Of a stretch of 64,000 nt of DNA, positions 50,801 to 62,268 are shown piece by piece. Under the pieces are notes generated by a model that was not told the DNA's origin, did not search any database, and saw only the letters and a list, made by a program, of their open reading frames with translations. The position numbers were made by a program, and so were the translations under genes. Source of the stretch: Mesaphorura yosii (lineage: Eukaryota; Arthropoda; Collembola; Poduromorpha; Tullbergiidae); NCBI GenBank assembly GCA_009869945.1, contig WIXG01000135.1, forward strand, positions 62,001 through 126,000, written 5' to 3'. The first letter of the stretch is position 1. Each line of letters starts with the position of its first letter.

Positions 50801-53713
50801 GCATTTATGATGGAGGCGATGCAGGCACATTAACGTCCAATTTGAAATCTCTCGTCGGCTCTGAGCATTAATCTGTCTTGATTAGGACTCAACTCAGCCG
50901 TAAAATTCGTTCTCATTGAGCAATGAGATTTTACTCTTCCTCTTAATCAATTTTTCCCTTCCTTTCGTTTAATTGCTGCCGAGTTTCGTTTTTCGTCGAC
51001 ACAGTTGCCCATCCTGACTTCCTAATTACAATTTTTAACAATGCGCATCTCAGTTCTAAATGCACACATTCATTCCCATTCAGACTTTCGGTTTCTTATT
51101 TTGAAATCGCGAGGTCATAAAATTCCGTCGCGAATTTGGAATTTTACGATTGTTTCAAAGTTGGCAAAGCTTCAACTAACGACAAAGGGTAGCGGTACTT
51201 TTGTCTTCCTTCTTCAAAAGTGCTCATATGATTTATGGGTTCTGAAACCTCGAGAAACAAAAGAGACGCACCATTTCAATGTATGAAATTGGATTTCGGA
51301 TTTACGACCGAAAGTCTTCATTCTCTCATACTCTCTAACCACGAGCTAAATGGTTAATTGGTACTAAACTGCAGATTAATACGCTCAAATGAATGAAATT
51401 TCCACTTCATAAATTAGATTATGAAAGTAAGCGGGATTCTGCGATTAGGTTGAACGTTTTCAGCTGGTGAGCACTTCCTTGGGCATAATCATATGATCGT
51501 GGCTCGGCCAAATTACAATTAGACAATTGTCAATTGCTGTATTGTCACAATTATTGGCAACTGCGTCTGTTAAAACGTCTTTCCCCATCATCATCTTCGC
51601 GAACTATTGTGCGTGCGTCTGTTTAAAATGTGGGATGAATAAAAATCGAGCCTCGATTCGTATTTCGTAAGTATTTTATAGTTTTGACTAGGAAGTCATA
51701 AAACTTTGACTAAATATGGCTTGATCCGCGCTCGGATGGATGAGACGACGATCTTCAGACATTAATTAATGAGACTGGTACAGGTACTCGAATGATTCAC
51801 GCTTGGTACGTGAATGGCGTCTCGTGCCTCGCGTTTATTGAAGTAGACATTTGTCGTCGTCATCCTCGTCATGCACACCATGGTGCTACAAGTTTGTCTC
51901 GTGTCTCAAAGCTTGGCGTGGCTTGGTCGCAAACCACTACATGCTGTTTTTGGAGCTAAAGCTAAACCACTGCTGAGATGAGTCGTATTTGTTCCTGTTG
52001 CTGTTACTGGATAGAATAATAATGAGAATTCAGACAATTGTAATATTGTAAAACTTGTCACCGTAATTCGAAATTATGGTTATTGGGAACATGAACCGAT
52101 GGGAACCGCGACAATCGACGAATCATGCTAACTAGAAATGTAAATACACGCCAGGCATAATTGCATCAATAAAGACTGATATGTACTGTAATGTGCGTAA
52201 CTAAAATTTGTAAAAGAGTGACGAGTTATTGTTATGAGGTTCTAGAACGAGGAATTTGAACTTGGGAATCGGCCAGATTCAGATTAAGCGTCTGCTATTC
52301 TTGTATCATTGATGTGATGTCAGATTGCTCGATAATAAAGACTGACAATTATTTGACAGTTCCATCGTTGCAATCATTGACTGAATTTGTAGCTATTTAG
52401 CTTCATGTATGTAATCTCGTTTCGTTGCATTTTGCATTGCCGTTAACACTATACAACTACGCACTGCTCTGCTGCATCAGAACGAATTCTTCTGTAACAC
52501 TTGTCAGGAGGCCGAGGCAAAGCAGAACTTTGACTTGTAAACTTTCCGGCTGGAGGTTGTTAAAAGTCTTCATGCTGCTGAATGAAAAGAAGAAATTACA
52601 AGTACTCTTTGCAGCAGTTAAAATGCACGCACACAGAAACGGGTTGGCGCCACCAAAATCCTTACACGATCGTTAAATGCGATTTTACTGGATTCACTGC
52701 GGCTGGATAGACAACTGACTGATTTCTTAGAAAAATATTTCTGGAACTTTGAAACGATGGGTCGTATATGGTTGTGGGATGGTGATGATCTTTTATTTGA
52801 TGTGAACTTATGAAGTGATGATTAGTCTCGAGGGTGTTGTTCCACGAAAAAGTCGACGAAAGAATCACTCTGGCTTGGTTCTTTGCTCTTGAATGGGTTG
52901 AATTTTATTATAATGCGAATGGAATGCATGTGTGTTAGTGTGTTTGTCGAGCTGCTAAAGAATTTCGGTGTTGCTTCAGACGAGAGGAGTTTCGGTTAAC
53001 TACCGCTTCACCCAAAGTCAAAGCCGACGACGGAGGTGCAGCAGAACATGCCCGAGCATAATCTCTCTGAATTAGCGCGGTTTAACTTTCCGTCTACATA
53101 TTCGGGCCTTTTCAGGAGTCAAGAGTTTTACTTTCTCAGAACGCAGGGCCCAAGAGCAGAGTCCAACAGGTAACATCCTGACTGCCTGCGCTAGACACCA
53201 AAACACTTTCAACTTCATGAATTTATTAAGGAGTTAGAATCTTTCAATCTTTATTATTATGGGACATTCTGCCAACTGTATGAGCATTTATTTATTCGGC
53301 CTGAGAAACGCTACAGAGTGGCACCGTAAAGATAATTTACATTCAAAATCGTGTACTTAATTGTTTTAATATTTTGTCGTTGTCTTATGCCCATGTCCCG
53401 CGTCACACAACGTGCGATAACGACTGCCGTTTTGGACAATACGACCCAGACATCAAATGACTTGTTTGTTTCTGCGTTGGTCATTTGCATATTGCCAGAA
53501 GTAAAGTTCCACGTTGCAGTGAAGCCCAACTGCAGAATGAAATTGTTGTACAGAGTGCATTGCAAATGCTTCGTGGCGGTGGTTCATGTTAATGGTGGGA
53601 AATAAATTAAAAAAGTTTGTGAGTCAAACCGGAGACGACGCACCGACAAGTCCACGAAACGAAGAACGAAGTACAAACTTCCTCTTCAATTAAAATACAA
53701 TAACGAAACACCA

Positions 53714-53744
53714 TGGCAATGCAATGCAATGCGATGCAATGGCA
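53714..53744. repeat. Short GCAAT microsatellite
   Basis: Five imperfect units of the pentamer ATGCA/GCAAT, with one A-to-G change (GCGAT). It is in the giant intron. Confidence 0.7.
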
Positions 53745-56700
53745 AGAATGGGTAATGGGATAGAATTGTACAAGAAGTAATATTTACGTTGCCGGTGAGG
53801 GATGGAAAAGCCTTTCTTATACTATCCGATATCCGGACAATTCCTCACACCGTTTTAATTCCATTCGACAGTCGTACGAATGGATAATTAATTCGTTATT
53901 TATAGGCCAGCACACTCAAGTGTGAATTCCTTTGTTACGTGAAACCAATATCGGTCTGGCTTCGGAATTCAATCTGACAGTTGCTTGAAGCTTCCTTTGT
54001 TTCCATCAGACAACTGGAATTTCTGCGAAACAAAATTCAGGGAAAACTTTTGCACTTCCAACCCTCATGGAATTGTGAAACCACTGAAGTTGTTAATGAA
54101 TATGATTATTAGGATGCCTGAAGCTAGCAAACAGAAGAAAGCTCTGGTACAGGCGAGGCGAGAATTGTTACCAGGAGACTTTTTTGTGTGTGGTTCGTCA
54201 GTAGTTGAAACCTGAATGATTGGGGTTATAGCAAGGCTCTCTGTCTTGAATTCTTTACACCCGATCCACACGCATTTCATGAGGAAGCTAATCCAAACTA
54301 ACAAGGTGCATGCTTGCATCGTTCATTGCATGCATGCGTGGTTTGAAATTTTGATTTCTATTCAAAACGCGTATTGAAAAACAAGTAGCAAGCCGCTCGT
54401 CCCAGATCAACAACTTCCATTCTGGACTTTGTAATTGTAGCAGAACCCGAACTCCAGAGCTCAGAACTGGCTTCAACTGAGGTTCTTTTATTTTCTGTTT
54501 TGGTGGCTAGCCAGCAGAAACCTGCAAACGCTGCCCTAAATGATGATAACCGATAACGTTAGCGATGAGAAGGGAAGGTTTCGATTTCTCATTGCTTTTA
54601 AAACCAGCCAAACCTGGAAGTTGATCTGCTAGACTAGTTACTGCACTGAACTGGAGAATGATTATGCTCTTTAATGCTTTGTACTCATGTGTGCAGTGCA
54701 GTGGACAAAAAGTAGCAACATGATTCATGATTTATTCAAAGTGCAACAATGTAAAGCAAGTACCCACAACAAAACAAGGGCAGCACGCACGCATCTCAGC
54801 GCGATGCATTATAATGGAATCGTAAATCATCACTCATTTAATCAAAATCCGGAACAAATTCTTTTATTGACATTGTTTCTGCTGTAGAAGATGAAAATTG
54901 ACACGCGATACGCAATTCGTTACATTGCATTGCTTTGCTATATATTATCGTATCATTTTTAATGGCGATGGTGATGGCACACTTGACCCATAAACATAAA
55001 ATAGATACCAATAAATTGTTTACACAGTGTTATATCAGTCTCCTACTTCTTTCTGCAATTGATATCAGAGCACAGACACCAAATAAATCCGGCGATAAAT
55101 CATTGCATAAATAAATACTTGTAAAATTGGCCCTGCATCCCGCTCGTACAGATTTTTGTATGGATTTTGTATCTGAATGGTTACAATTCAACTATTCGTG
55201 TTCTGATACAAAGATACTCATACCCAAGGTTGAAATCTATTCACGGCATTCATTGAACGCGAGCAGCAGCAGCTGGAGCTTCGGTGGCTTGTATTTTTGG
55301 TTTTCGTTCAATTAAGGCGTTAAGCGCGCGGCGGCGGCTCGGATTCCTTTCCACACACTCATGCACGTTTACGGTAATGAAAAGATATGAGATGATTGTT
55401 GTTATGAGGCCGGGCTAAGGCTAGCATTATCAATGGGGTCGGGTCGTCGCTAAATAAAATACAGAAACATCTGGCTGCAGCCAGGCAGTCAGGCTTTTAA
55501 TTTCAGTACTGTTTATGTTGGACGTGTGCCTGTGTTCTGCTGGGCCGAGTACTGTGCCGGTATGGCCAACATGTGTAGCGGATGCAGTTGCTGGTTGCAT
55601 TTGAGTGCAGTTGTAGTTGCAAGTTGTAAGGTGATCTGAATCGGAATCGGGTAAATAGAAAATTGGTTTGACCCCAACAAAGTACAAAACTTCCTCGCAG
55701 TCGTATTTAGCCAGTCGATGTCGGCACGTGTGCATCGTGACAAGGTTTCGTGTTGACGCATTTCGTGTTTCGGTGTAACAGTTTCTGTAGTTGTAGTGTA
55801 CTCATGTTGACCTGTAATTGTAATCTTCATTTATTGTCGCCATCCGCCATTTATCACGATATCGCACGTTTCGGGCCATAAATTTTAATGCGTGAGGAAT
55901 GCACGACAGTATCAAGTATAAACAGACTGCTAAATCTCAGCTCAACTCATCCAGTTAACCATTAACCTACGTGCACGTGAAACATAAAGCACGCGTCAGG
56001 ACGACAACAGGACACAAGAAAACAGTGCCATTGCCATTTGTCACCAAATCCGTACAAAATCAAGAAGCACATTTATTCTTCAAGATTTATTACCGTTATT
56101 TTGTTACGCACAACTTAATAGCGGCAGCTTCCTTCATACTACAATAACCAACGCAGTGATCTACCGTGCCGTGCCATGCGTAAGAAAGTGCGTGAGAGCG
56201 ACTTGATGATCCTTATTGAGAAATTGGGTCTTACGCACTTAATCTTCGAATTTGGGGATATTTGCTCACATTTAGGCCCAAAGCTCGTAATTAATCAAGC
56301 GATTTCATATTTCGTAAACATTATGGCAAGTTTAATCGCGTTGTTGTGATTGCGAAACTTTCACTCGACGACTCGACAGCAGAAGCCCAAGTGCGTGAGA
56401 GTACGTCGTGCGTGACCGATCTTACTTCGTTTATGGGGTAAGATCAAAATTCAAATTCAGAATTTTATAATTCATTGATTTATGAATGTGAAATGTAAAT
56501 TTGCAAGATCGCTGCTTGGGGACGAAGGGTTCGAGTTCTCCATCAAGCGCGTAAATCAAAGAGCTGCTTTCATCCTTCGGTTCATAATTCGATACAATGG
56601 CACTCCATCATCATTGTTTTCACATTCGCAAGTCAATTGCTCGATTCATATTCAGAATTAATGGGACTAGATGGCCCGCTATTGGTTTTCACGACCCGAG

Positions 56701-58711
56701 CAAAGGACTTCGACTTCAAAGGAGCACCACGTGCAAGTAGCGTTGTGGTTGGTCGTGCTGCGCGTTGATGCGGAAAGGGGCAATAATAAACAAATATTTA
56801 TTAAAATATGAATCACTCCATTGTTGGAGTTATGAAATGCGAGTGCATCGCACAAAGTCGCATATTGAACAGAGGAAACCATTTAGTACACTAAATTAAT
56901 TCCGGCGTATTGTGAAAATGATTTAGTGACATGACCCCATGCGACGACGGTGCGAGCTTCGTGATGGTACCGAATAAGTGCGGGCATTGTTACTCCTTGA
57001 TTTTCCTGCACATTAGGACAGGACGTGGACGTACGTCATCACGTACGTATGAGAGCGACGAACGACCAAATGCAATTGCAGCAGTCATTGAATTGAAATT
57101 TATGTCCAAGTGGTTGGTTCATCATTGTAATTGCAATTGTAAATATTAAGCAGGATTCCAATTTCAATTCCGTTTTGAGGGTTCGTCGTTTGCTCCTTTT
57201 GTTTTGAATGAATTATTGCGAGCGAGTGCTTGAATTTCCGGGTAAATAACACCGCGGTGACTGGACTCCAATTGTGGACGGGGCAATGCCGGCAATGTTG
57301 CCATAGTTGTACAAAGAACAAATAGATACAACAGTGGTCTATGATTTTAATTTATTATATTGCACGCTGTTTTGCTTGATGTACTTTTCGGTTTCGACAT
57401 CGACTCGTACCACGGACGGATTTGGGGTATAAGTCGGAGGTTCGAAGGGTAGAGTGTTCATTTTGAAATTAGTCTCGATTGAAGCTTTTTCCAAGGCAGA
57501 TCAGGTCGTCGAAACGTTGATTGTCATTGCTTACGGTAACGCAGCTACGTTGATTGGCCAGCTGACGAGACTAGTGACTGAAGGTGAACTTTAATTGTTA
57601 CCGGTTTTTTCATATATCCCATCGCCATGTAAGAAAGTGCACTTAGTCTATTGGTATTGGCATGAGCCTAGCTATTATCCTTAATGTATATTAGCCAAAA
57701 ACAGTGTAGTTCGAACCGGCGGTGAAGTTATAGTCTCATTAGATGCAAACGGGGACAGGAACACAGCGGCTGTGTAGTTGATGCCTTGGCTCTGTATTAA
57801 TGTCCGTTAATTGACACCAATAAGCCAAAGCCAATAATAATATTAATTAGGCAGAATTGTTTGTTTAGTGCCAGTAGTGCAAGTGCATACTGCAACGTGC
57901 AACTTTTCACTTTTGGATATGTTGCGTACATGCTTTGAAATTTAATGGCCGTAGTAAGTTTTAATCAACAGCTGCATTGTTGCAATGTTTATAAATGCAT
58001 TCATTTACTTCATCCCTGGTGATACTTCTTAATTTGGCTTCTTACTGCAAGGCAATACAAGCCAGTAGAAAGATTTAGTTGTGCCTTTAATCAAACACGC
58101 CATTTGAATGCACCGACAAGCCAGCCAACGTTCTTGCGTTTATTGCAATATGCAACGTGAGTGAACGTTATTTTATTGAAGAATATTTGAATAAAAATTC
58201 AGGGCAATTCAGCATAGTTCCAAATTCGTCTTTTGTCAATGATCATGCCTGTTCCTAAGTCGACTTTAACTGTACTGAACAGGAATCACTGCATTTATGC
58301 CCTGTGTGGAGATGCAATCACCTGATTGTAAATCGCAGGCCCCTCTTTGCATAAAAAGCAGCTAAATTATTTTTGCACGATTTCCATTGTAAGACGCAGA
58401 GGCGAGAACATGATGAAAACATCTTAATTACACCCGATTGGCAGCGGGAGTTGCACTGATCTCTTGATCTGATTTTTCTGTACTGTGCTACGCGTAACAG
58501 CACAACGTAATTTGCTGAAGGTTGAACCGTTTAGTTGAATGCTAATTTATATAACGGAAACTACAAAAGTGCGGTGCGGTGCACGCGGCGCTGAGCGAGT
58601 GCTCTTCTTGCTATTGAAAGGAAAATTGATTAGATGCAATCATCATTGATTTACTGACTCCAAGCTACACTTCATGCTTATCACTAAATCTTCATTTTTC
58701 TGTTATTACAG

Positions 58712-59647
58712 GTTCTTCAACCGATCTGGTGCCTACACTGCTGTCCATGTACGATTCCCTCATTGCTCAGACGCTCTCAAATGAGAAGAGAACGTTCAGC
58801 AGCAGCACGAGCACGACTGCAAGCACCACTGTGAACTCCATTACTCCAACTCCAGCTTCTGCAACCACGAATTCCAGCAGCAGCAATATCAAAACTTCAA
58901 TTGAAAAAAGTGCTACTCAGTCGGCATCATTAGGACAATTGCCTTCTCGCACCACAATACAGACCGTGCCGAAGCTGAATGGAATCCAATCGCACTCGAA
59001 TTCATCGACACCGGTACTCAATCATGTGGAGCATGGTCCGACATCAGACGTAGGAACCAGACGTATTCCAAATATCTTCACTCCGACATCTGACTCTGCA
59101 AATCACTGCCAAAACTCGCCCAAAATGACGGCGTCGCCACTAGCCAGTATTAAGTTCAAGACAGTCCTCGCATCACCATCCAAATCTCGCCAAACCTCGA
59201 CCGAATCCAAAAGTTCACCGTACGGAGTGCTAACACGAGGATTTACCAGATGGTCGTCGAGAGAAAGATCATCCGAATCCAAGGCAAAGAAGGCTGCCGT
59301 CGCAAATGCTTCTTCTGGCCTGATAGACTTGAAACTCGCCCGCAGTGCTTCGATTCAGCGTCCTTTATCTATGAATTCCACGCTCTCATCAACTTCGTCC
59401 TCCTCGTCATGCTCATCTTCAGGATCGGCTGCTGCTGCCAACGCCAACCTACTTAGACTGGCTCCGCGTGCTTCACCCGAGGAAGAGGATGACATGACGA
59501 TTCCTGACGTTGACCTCAGCGAGGACGAAGAGGAACATTGTGCCAAATTGTCAGACAACAATAATGATGACCAATCTGCTAATGGCTCATTGTCTGAACG
59601 GTGCTTTACAAACTCCTCGTCAACCAGCGCAGCTTTGACTAATAAAG
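58712..59647 (+). CDS. Serine-rich protein of unknown function, second coding exon
   Basis: The exon runs from acceptor TTATTACAG (ends 58711) to donor AAAG|GTAAGT at 59648. It is 936 bases and carries phase 1 at both ends. The first residues (SSTDLVPTLLSMYDSLIAQT) look like a folded amphipathic helix. The rest is disordered, rich in Ser, Thr, Asn and Ala, with an Ala/Ser/Arg/Lys-rich basic segment (RGFTRWSSRERSSESKAKKA), a poly-serine block, and an acidic stretch (SPEEEDDMTIPDVDLSEDEE). Many SP/TP sites suggest phosphorylation. If the donor is not used, translation would stop at TAA 59671-59673 after GKLSNQIE. I do not recognise the gene, and no further exon is evident in the window. Confidence 0.65.
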
Positions 59648-60749
59648 GTAAGTTGTCAAACCAGATTGAATAATTGAATTTATTGCAGCCACGTAACTAG
59701 TAATTTGCCAATGCGACTGCGTTATACGATAACCAATTAATTACCGGAGGAGAGAGGAGGGAAGATGAGAGAAATGTCACTCGACTGATTTCTGGTTTGG
59801 CTTTGGCCTGGCTAACTCATTACCTTCTGGCAACCACCAAGTTCAAGCTCACGCAATGGCGATGCGTTGCACGTACGTGTACGCATACGCATAAGTGATT
59901 TTACGAGATTAATTTACACTTACACATGCCCATGTCCATGTATGCCCATCATCGGAATGGTCATCGATTGTTTCTTATTGTTGCCAGCCATTAAAGTATG
60001 CGTGCCTCGCATTTTAAGATTTAGGGCCACTTGAACGCTTGAATCGTCACCACCTAATACGGTAGCTTGCTGAAAAACTAGACTCACGCAGATTACGCAC
60101 AAGGCAATTGAAATCCATTCATTCATTCAAAGTTCTACCATGCACTTTATGCGTGCATATGCCTGATGCGTGTTTGGCTATTGTCAGATTGGGTTACGAA
60201 TATTAGTAATCATAATTCAAGTTCTGGGAACATTCAATTCACCCTCTGAAATTCCGACGCACTCTAGTACTCACACCTCAAAGACTTGGCTGGCGAAGTT
60301 TCACAGATTCACATTTAATGTCTCACGATTTGCATGTGTTTCAGGAATTAAAACATCTGAACAAGTCATATCAGTGTGTTATTTTATTGCATGCAGACCA
60401 TGGTTGTTTGTGATTTCTTTCTATTTACGGATTTTCGAATATATTGCCCGTCAGACTCAAATGGCTTGTGGGAGTGGCTGAATAGCTGGCTGCCTTGATG
60501 CATAATGGTAGTAAAGCTGTTTTGCAATTTGGAGATTGTAAACTCGAAATAAAAATGCGCATTTCATAGTGCATGTGAGAATTTTGTATGGACATCTTTT
60601 CCCTGCCAAGAATTCTAGTTCAGCTCGCCGATTTTTCATTTTTCACATTTTATTGAAACAAAACAAAACTTCTTACAAACAATAGCATGAAAAAGCTAAT
60701 GCAAACGTAATTTAATTAAGCTTGATGTTCCACTACCAAAGCCAATAGT
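59648..60749. other. Interval between serine-rich exon and TFIIB
   Basis: This is either the next intron of the serine-rich gene or intergenic DNA. No exon is supported. The right-hand end contains the TFIIB 3' UTR. Confidence 0.45.
60649..60654 (-). terminator. Poly(A) signal AATAAA, TFIIB
   Basis: TTTATT on the + strand, AATAAA on the minus strand, about 95 bases after the TFIIB stop codon. Confidence 0.6.
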
Positions 60750-62268
60750 TTATGACAATGGCAGTTGGTCAACAGGAGTCCCGTAGACGAACCCAGTAGC
60801 AGGGAACAGCGTTTCAGCTTTCGGGTACATCAGCTTGTACGCCTGACGAATGGTGACATCAGCCACTCCAGCCACCTGTGAGATTTCTTTGAGAGTCCGT
60901 TTGTCCTGAGCTGCAGAGGCCTAGGAAGGAATTTACTATCATGTTAGCACGGCAACCAAGTAAATAAGAAGGAAGCACACGTTTCCAAATTTAATGAACG
61001 CTAGTAAATTGTATATTAAAGTTCGCTCACTTGCCGGTTAGTTTGAAAATAAATAAGTTTTTTTTTCAAACTGGGAAGTAGTCTGACCGTATCTTCCCAG
61101 TGTTATTTCTAATGGGATAATTGCAGTCAAAGTGACTATGATCACTAATATCCAAGACATTAACCATGCAAAAACCAGAAAAATGAAAATGCTCAGATTT
61201 CGAAGGTCTCTGAAGTGAAGAAGTGAACGAACTTTATTACAATTTCGTCAAAAAACTTTGCAGGTTTTAAAGTGGTTACTCACTTGTGTCGCCATGTAAA
61301 TAGCCGCCGCCGCGACACTCACAGGGCTTCTCCCTGCCACCAAATCCGTATGAACGGCCCTCTTGGCAATTACTATGGCAGCCGCTCCAACTTGCTTTCC
61401 AACTCCAAGATTTGTGCAGAATCTTCCAATAAATTCCTCAGGGGTAGTTGACTCGAAACTAGTGCCAAGCTCTTTAAGCATCAACTTATACGCCTGCGAG
61501 ACTTCCTTTTTTCCTGATTTAGTGACAGAGCATATCTCCTTGAATGTGCGGGGCAACTGCTGGAGCCGCGTTGCGACGTACAAGGCTGCCGCAGGAGTGG
61601 AATCGTTGCGTTTGGTTTCAGAGCGCTTCTTCGAGCTGGCTGTGGCCCCTCCAGAAGCAGCGGCGGCGCGGGAAGTGAGAAAATCCTGCAAGATAAAACA
61701 AGAGTTTGCCAGCTTTAATGATAAATTCCATCCCTCATTTCATTGCCGAGGTAACTCACAATATATAATTTCTACTCACCTTCAACACTTTCGCAGCTTG
61801 ATCAACAGTCGTCTTCGGTAGTCCAAGTCGTCCAGCCATCTCATCCATAGCGGCCTGTCCAGCACGGAGTGCTCGCTCCATTCCAGTGGCTGGCACACGT
61901 TGGACAGTGTATTTTGGGGCACCATGCTCGTCAAACGCGGCCGTTCCATGCCCTCCGGCGATTAGTGTAGACAGATCTCCACCAGAGTCCAATAATTTGT
62001 TTTCAGCGGAGCCGACACGCGAAGGATTCACTCTGTTGTTGTTATTGTTGTAATTTGTCCACTCGGAGGATGTGTCGATCACTCTATGAAGTGAGATCGT
62101 AGTTAATTATTAGAGGTCACCAAAATTATGTTTAGTTCGCAATTCTACTTACCGATCTCCTACCACCAATCCGCAATTAGAGCAGATCTGGTCCCCTGCA
62201 CGATAGTCTTCAATTAAATCGGCTTCGGGATGGTCCCGGCAGCGAACTGGCTTCGATAAGGCCATCAT
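60750..62268 (-). CDS. TfIIB: Transcription initiation factor IIB, diverged, four coding exons
   Basis: TFIIB bridges TBP-bound promoter DNA and RNA polymerase II. Minus-strand exons are 62268-62153, 62083-61780, 61685-61284 and 60920-60750 (stop TAA at 60752-60750). All are GT-AG and in phase, giving 330 residues. The zinc ribbon is intact (C10, H13, C29, C32; VEDYRAGD-like block [20 protein letters not shown]). The B-finger/linker DPSRVG and GDLST blocks appear as NPSRVG and GDLSTLI. The two cyclin folds carry [24 protein letters not shown] and [16 protein letters not shown]. Compared with other animal TFIIB, the protein is unusually diverged: it has an Asn run in the linker (TNYNNNNN) and an Ala/Ser/Lys-rich insertion of roughly 15 residues in cyclin fold 1 (about residues 145-166). 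All splice sites and key zinc ligands are intact, so I take it as functional, either the main TFIIB or a paralogue. Confidence 0.93.

Larger units (their letters stand above)
16260..58711 (+). other. Giant first coding intron (about 42.5 kb) of the serine-rich gene
   Basis: The donor GTAAGC at 16260 and acceptor TGTTATTACAG ending at 58711 have matching phase 1. All open frames in between are short (140 codons or fewer), occur on both strands, and show no conserved domain. I noticed no transposase or reverse-transcriptase signature, no tRNA box pair and no rRNA. The content is AT-leaning single-copy-looking DNA rich in TGCA/GCAT/GTGCGT strings, with a few short palindromes and simple repeats listed separately. 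It could also hold alternative first exons or an unrecognised short gene, which I cannot exclude by eye. Confidence 0.5.

Noticed and set aside
56525..56545. GGTTCGAGTTC, similar to a tRNA B box
   Set aside because: No A box at the required distance upstream and no acceptor-stem pairing.
61363..61821. 152-codon + strand open frame
   Set aside because: It is the antisense shadow of the TFIIB coding exons.
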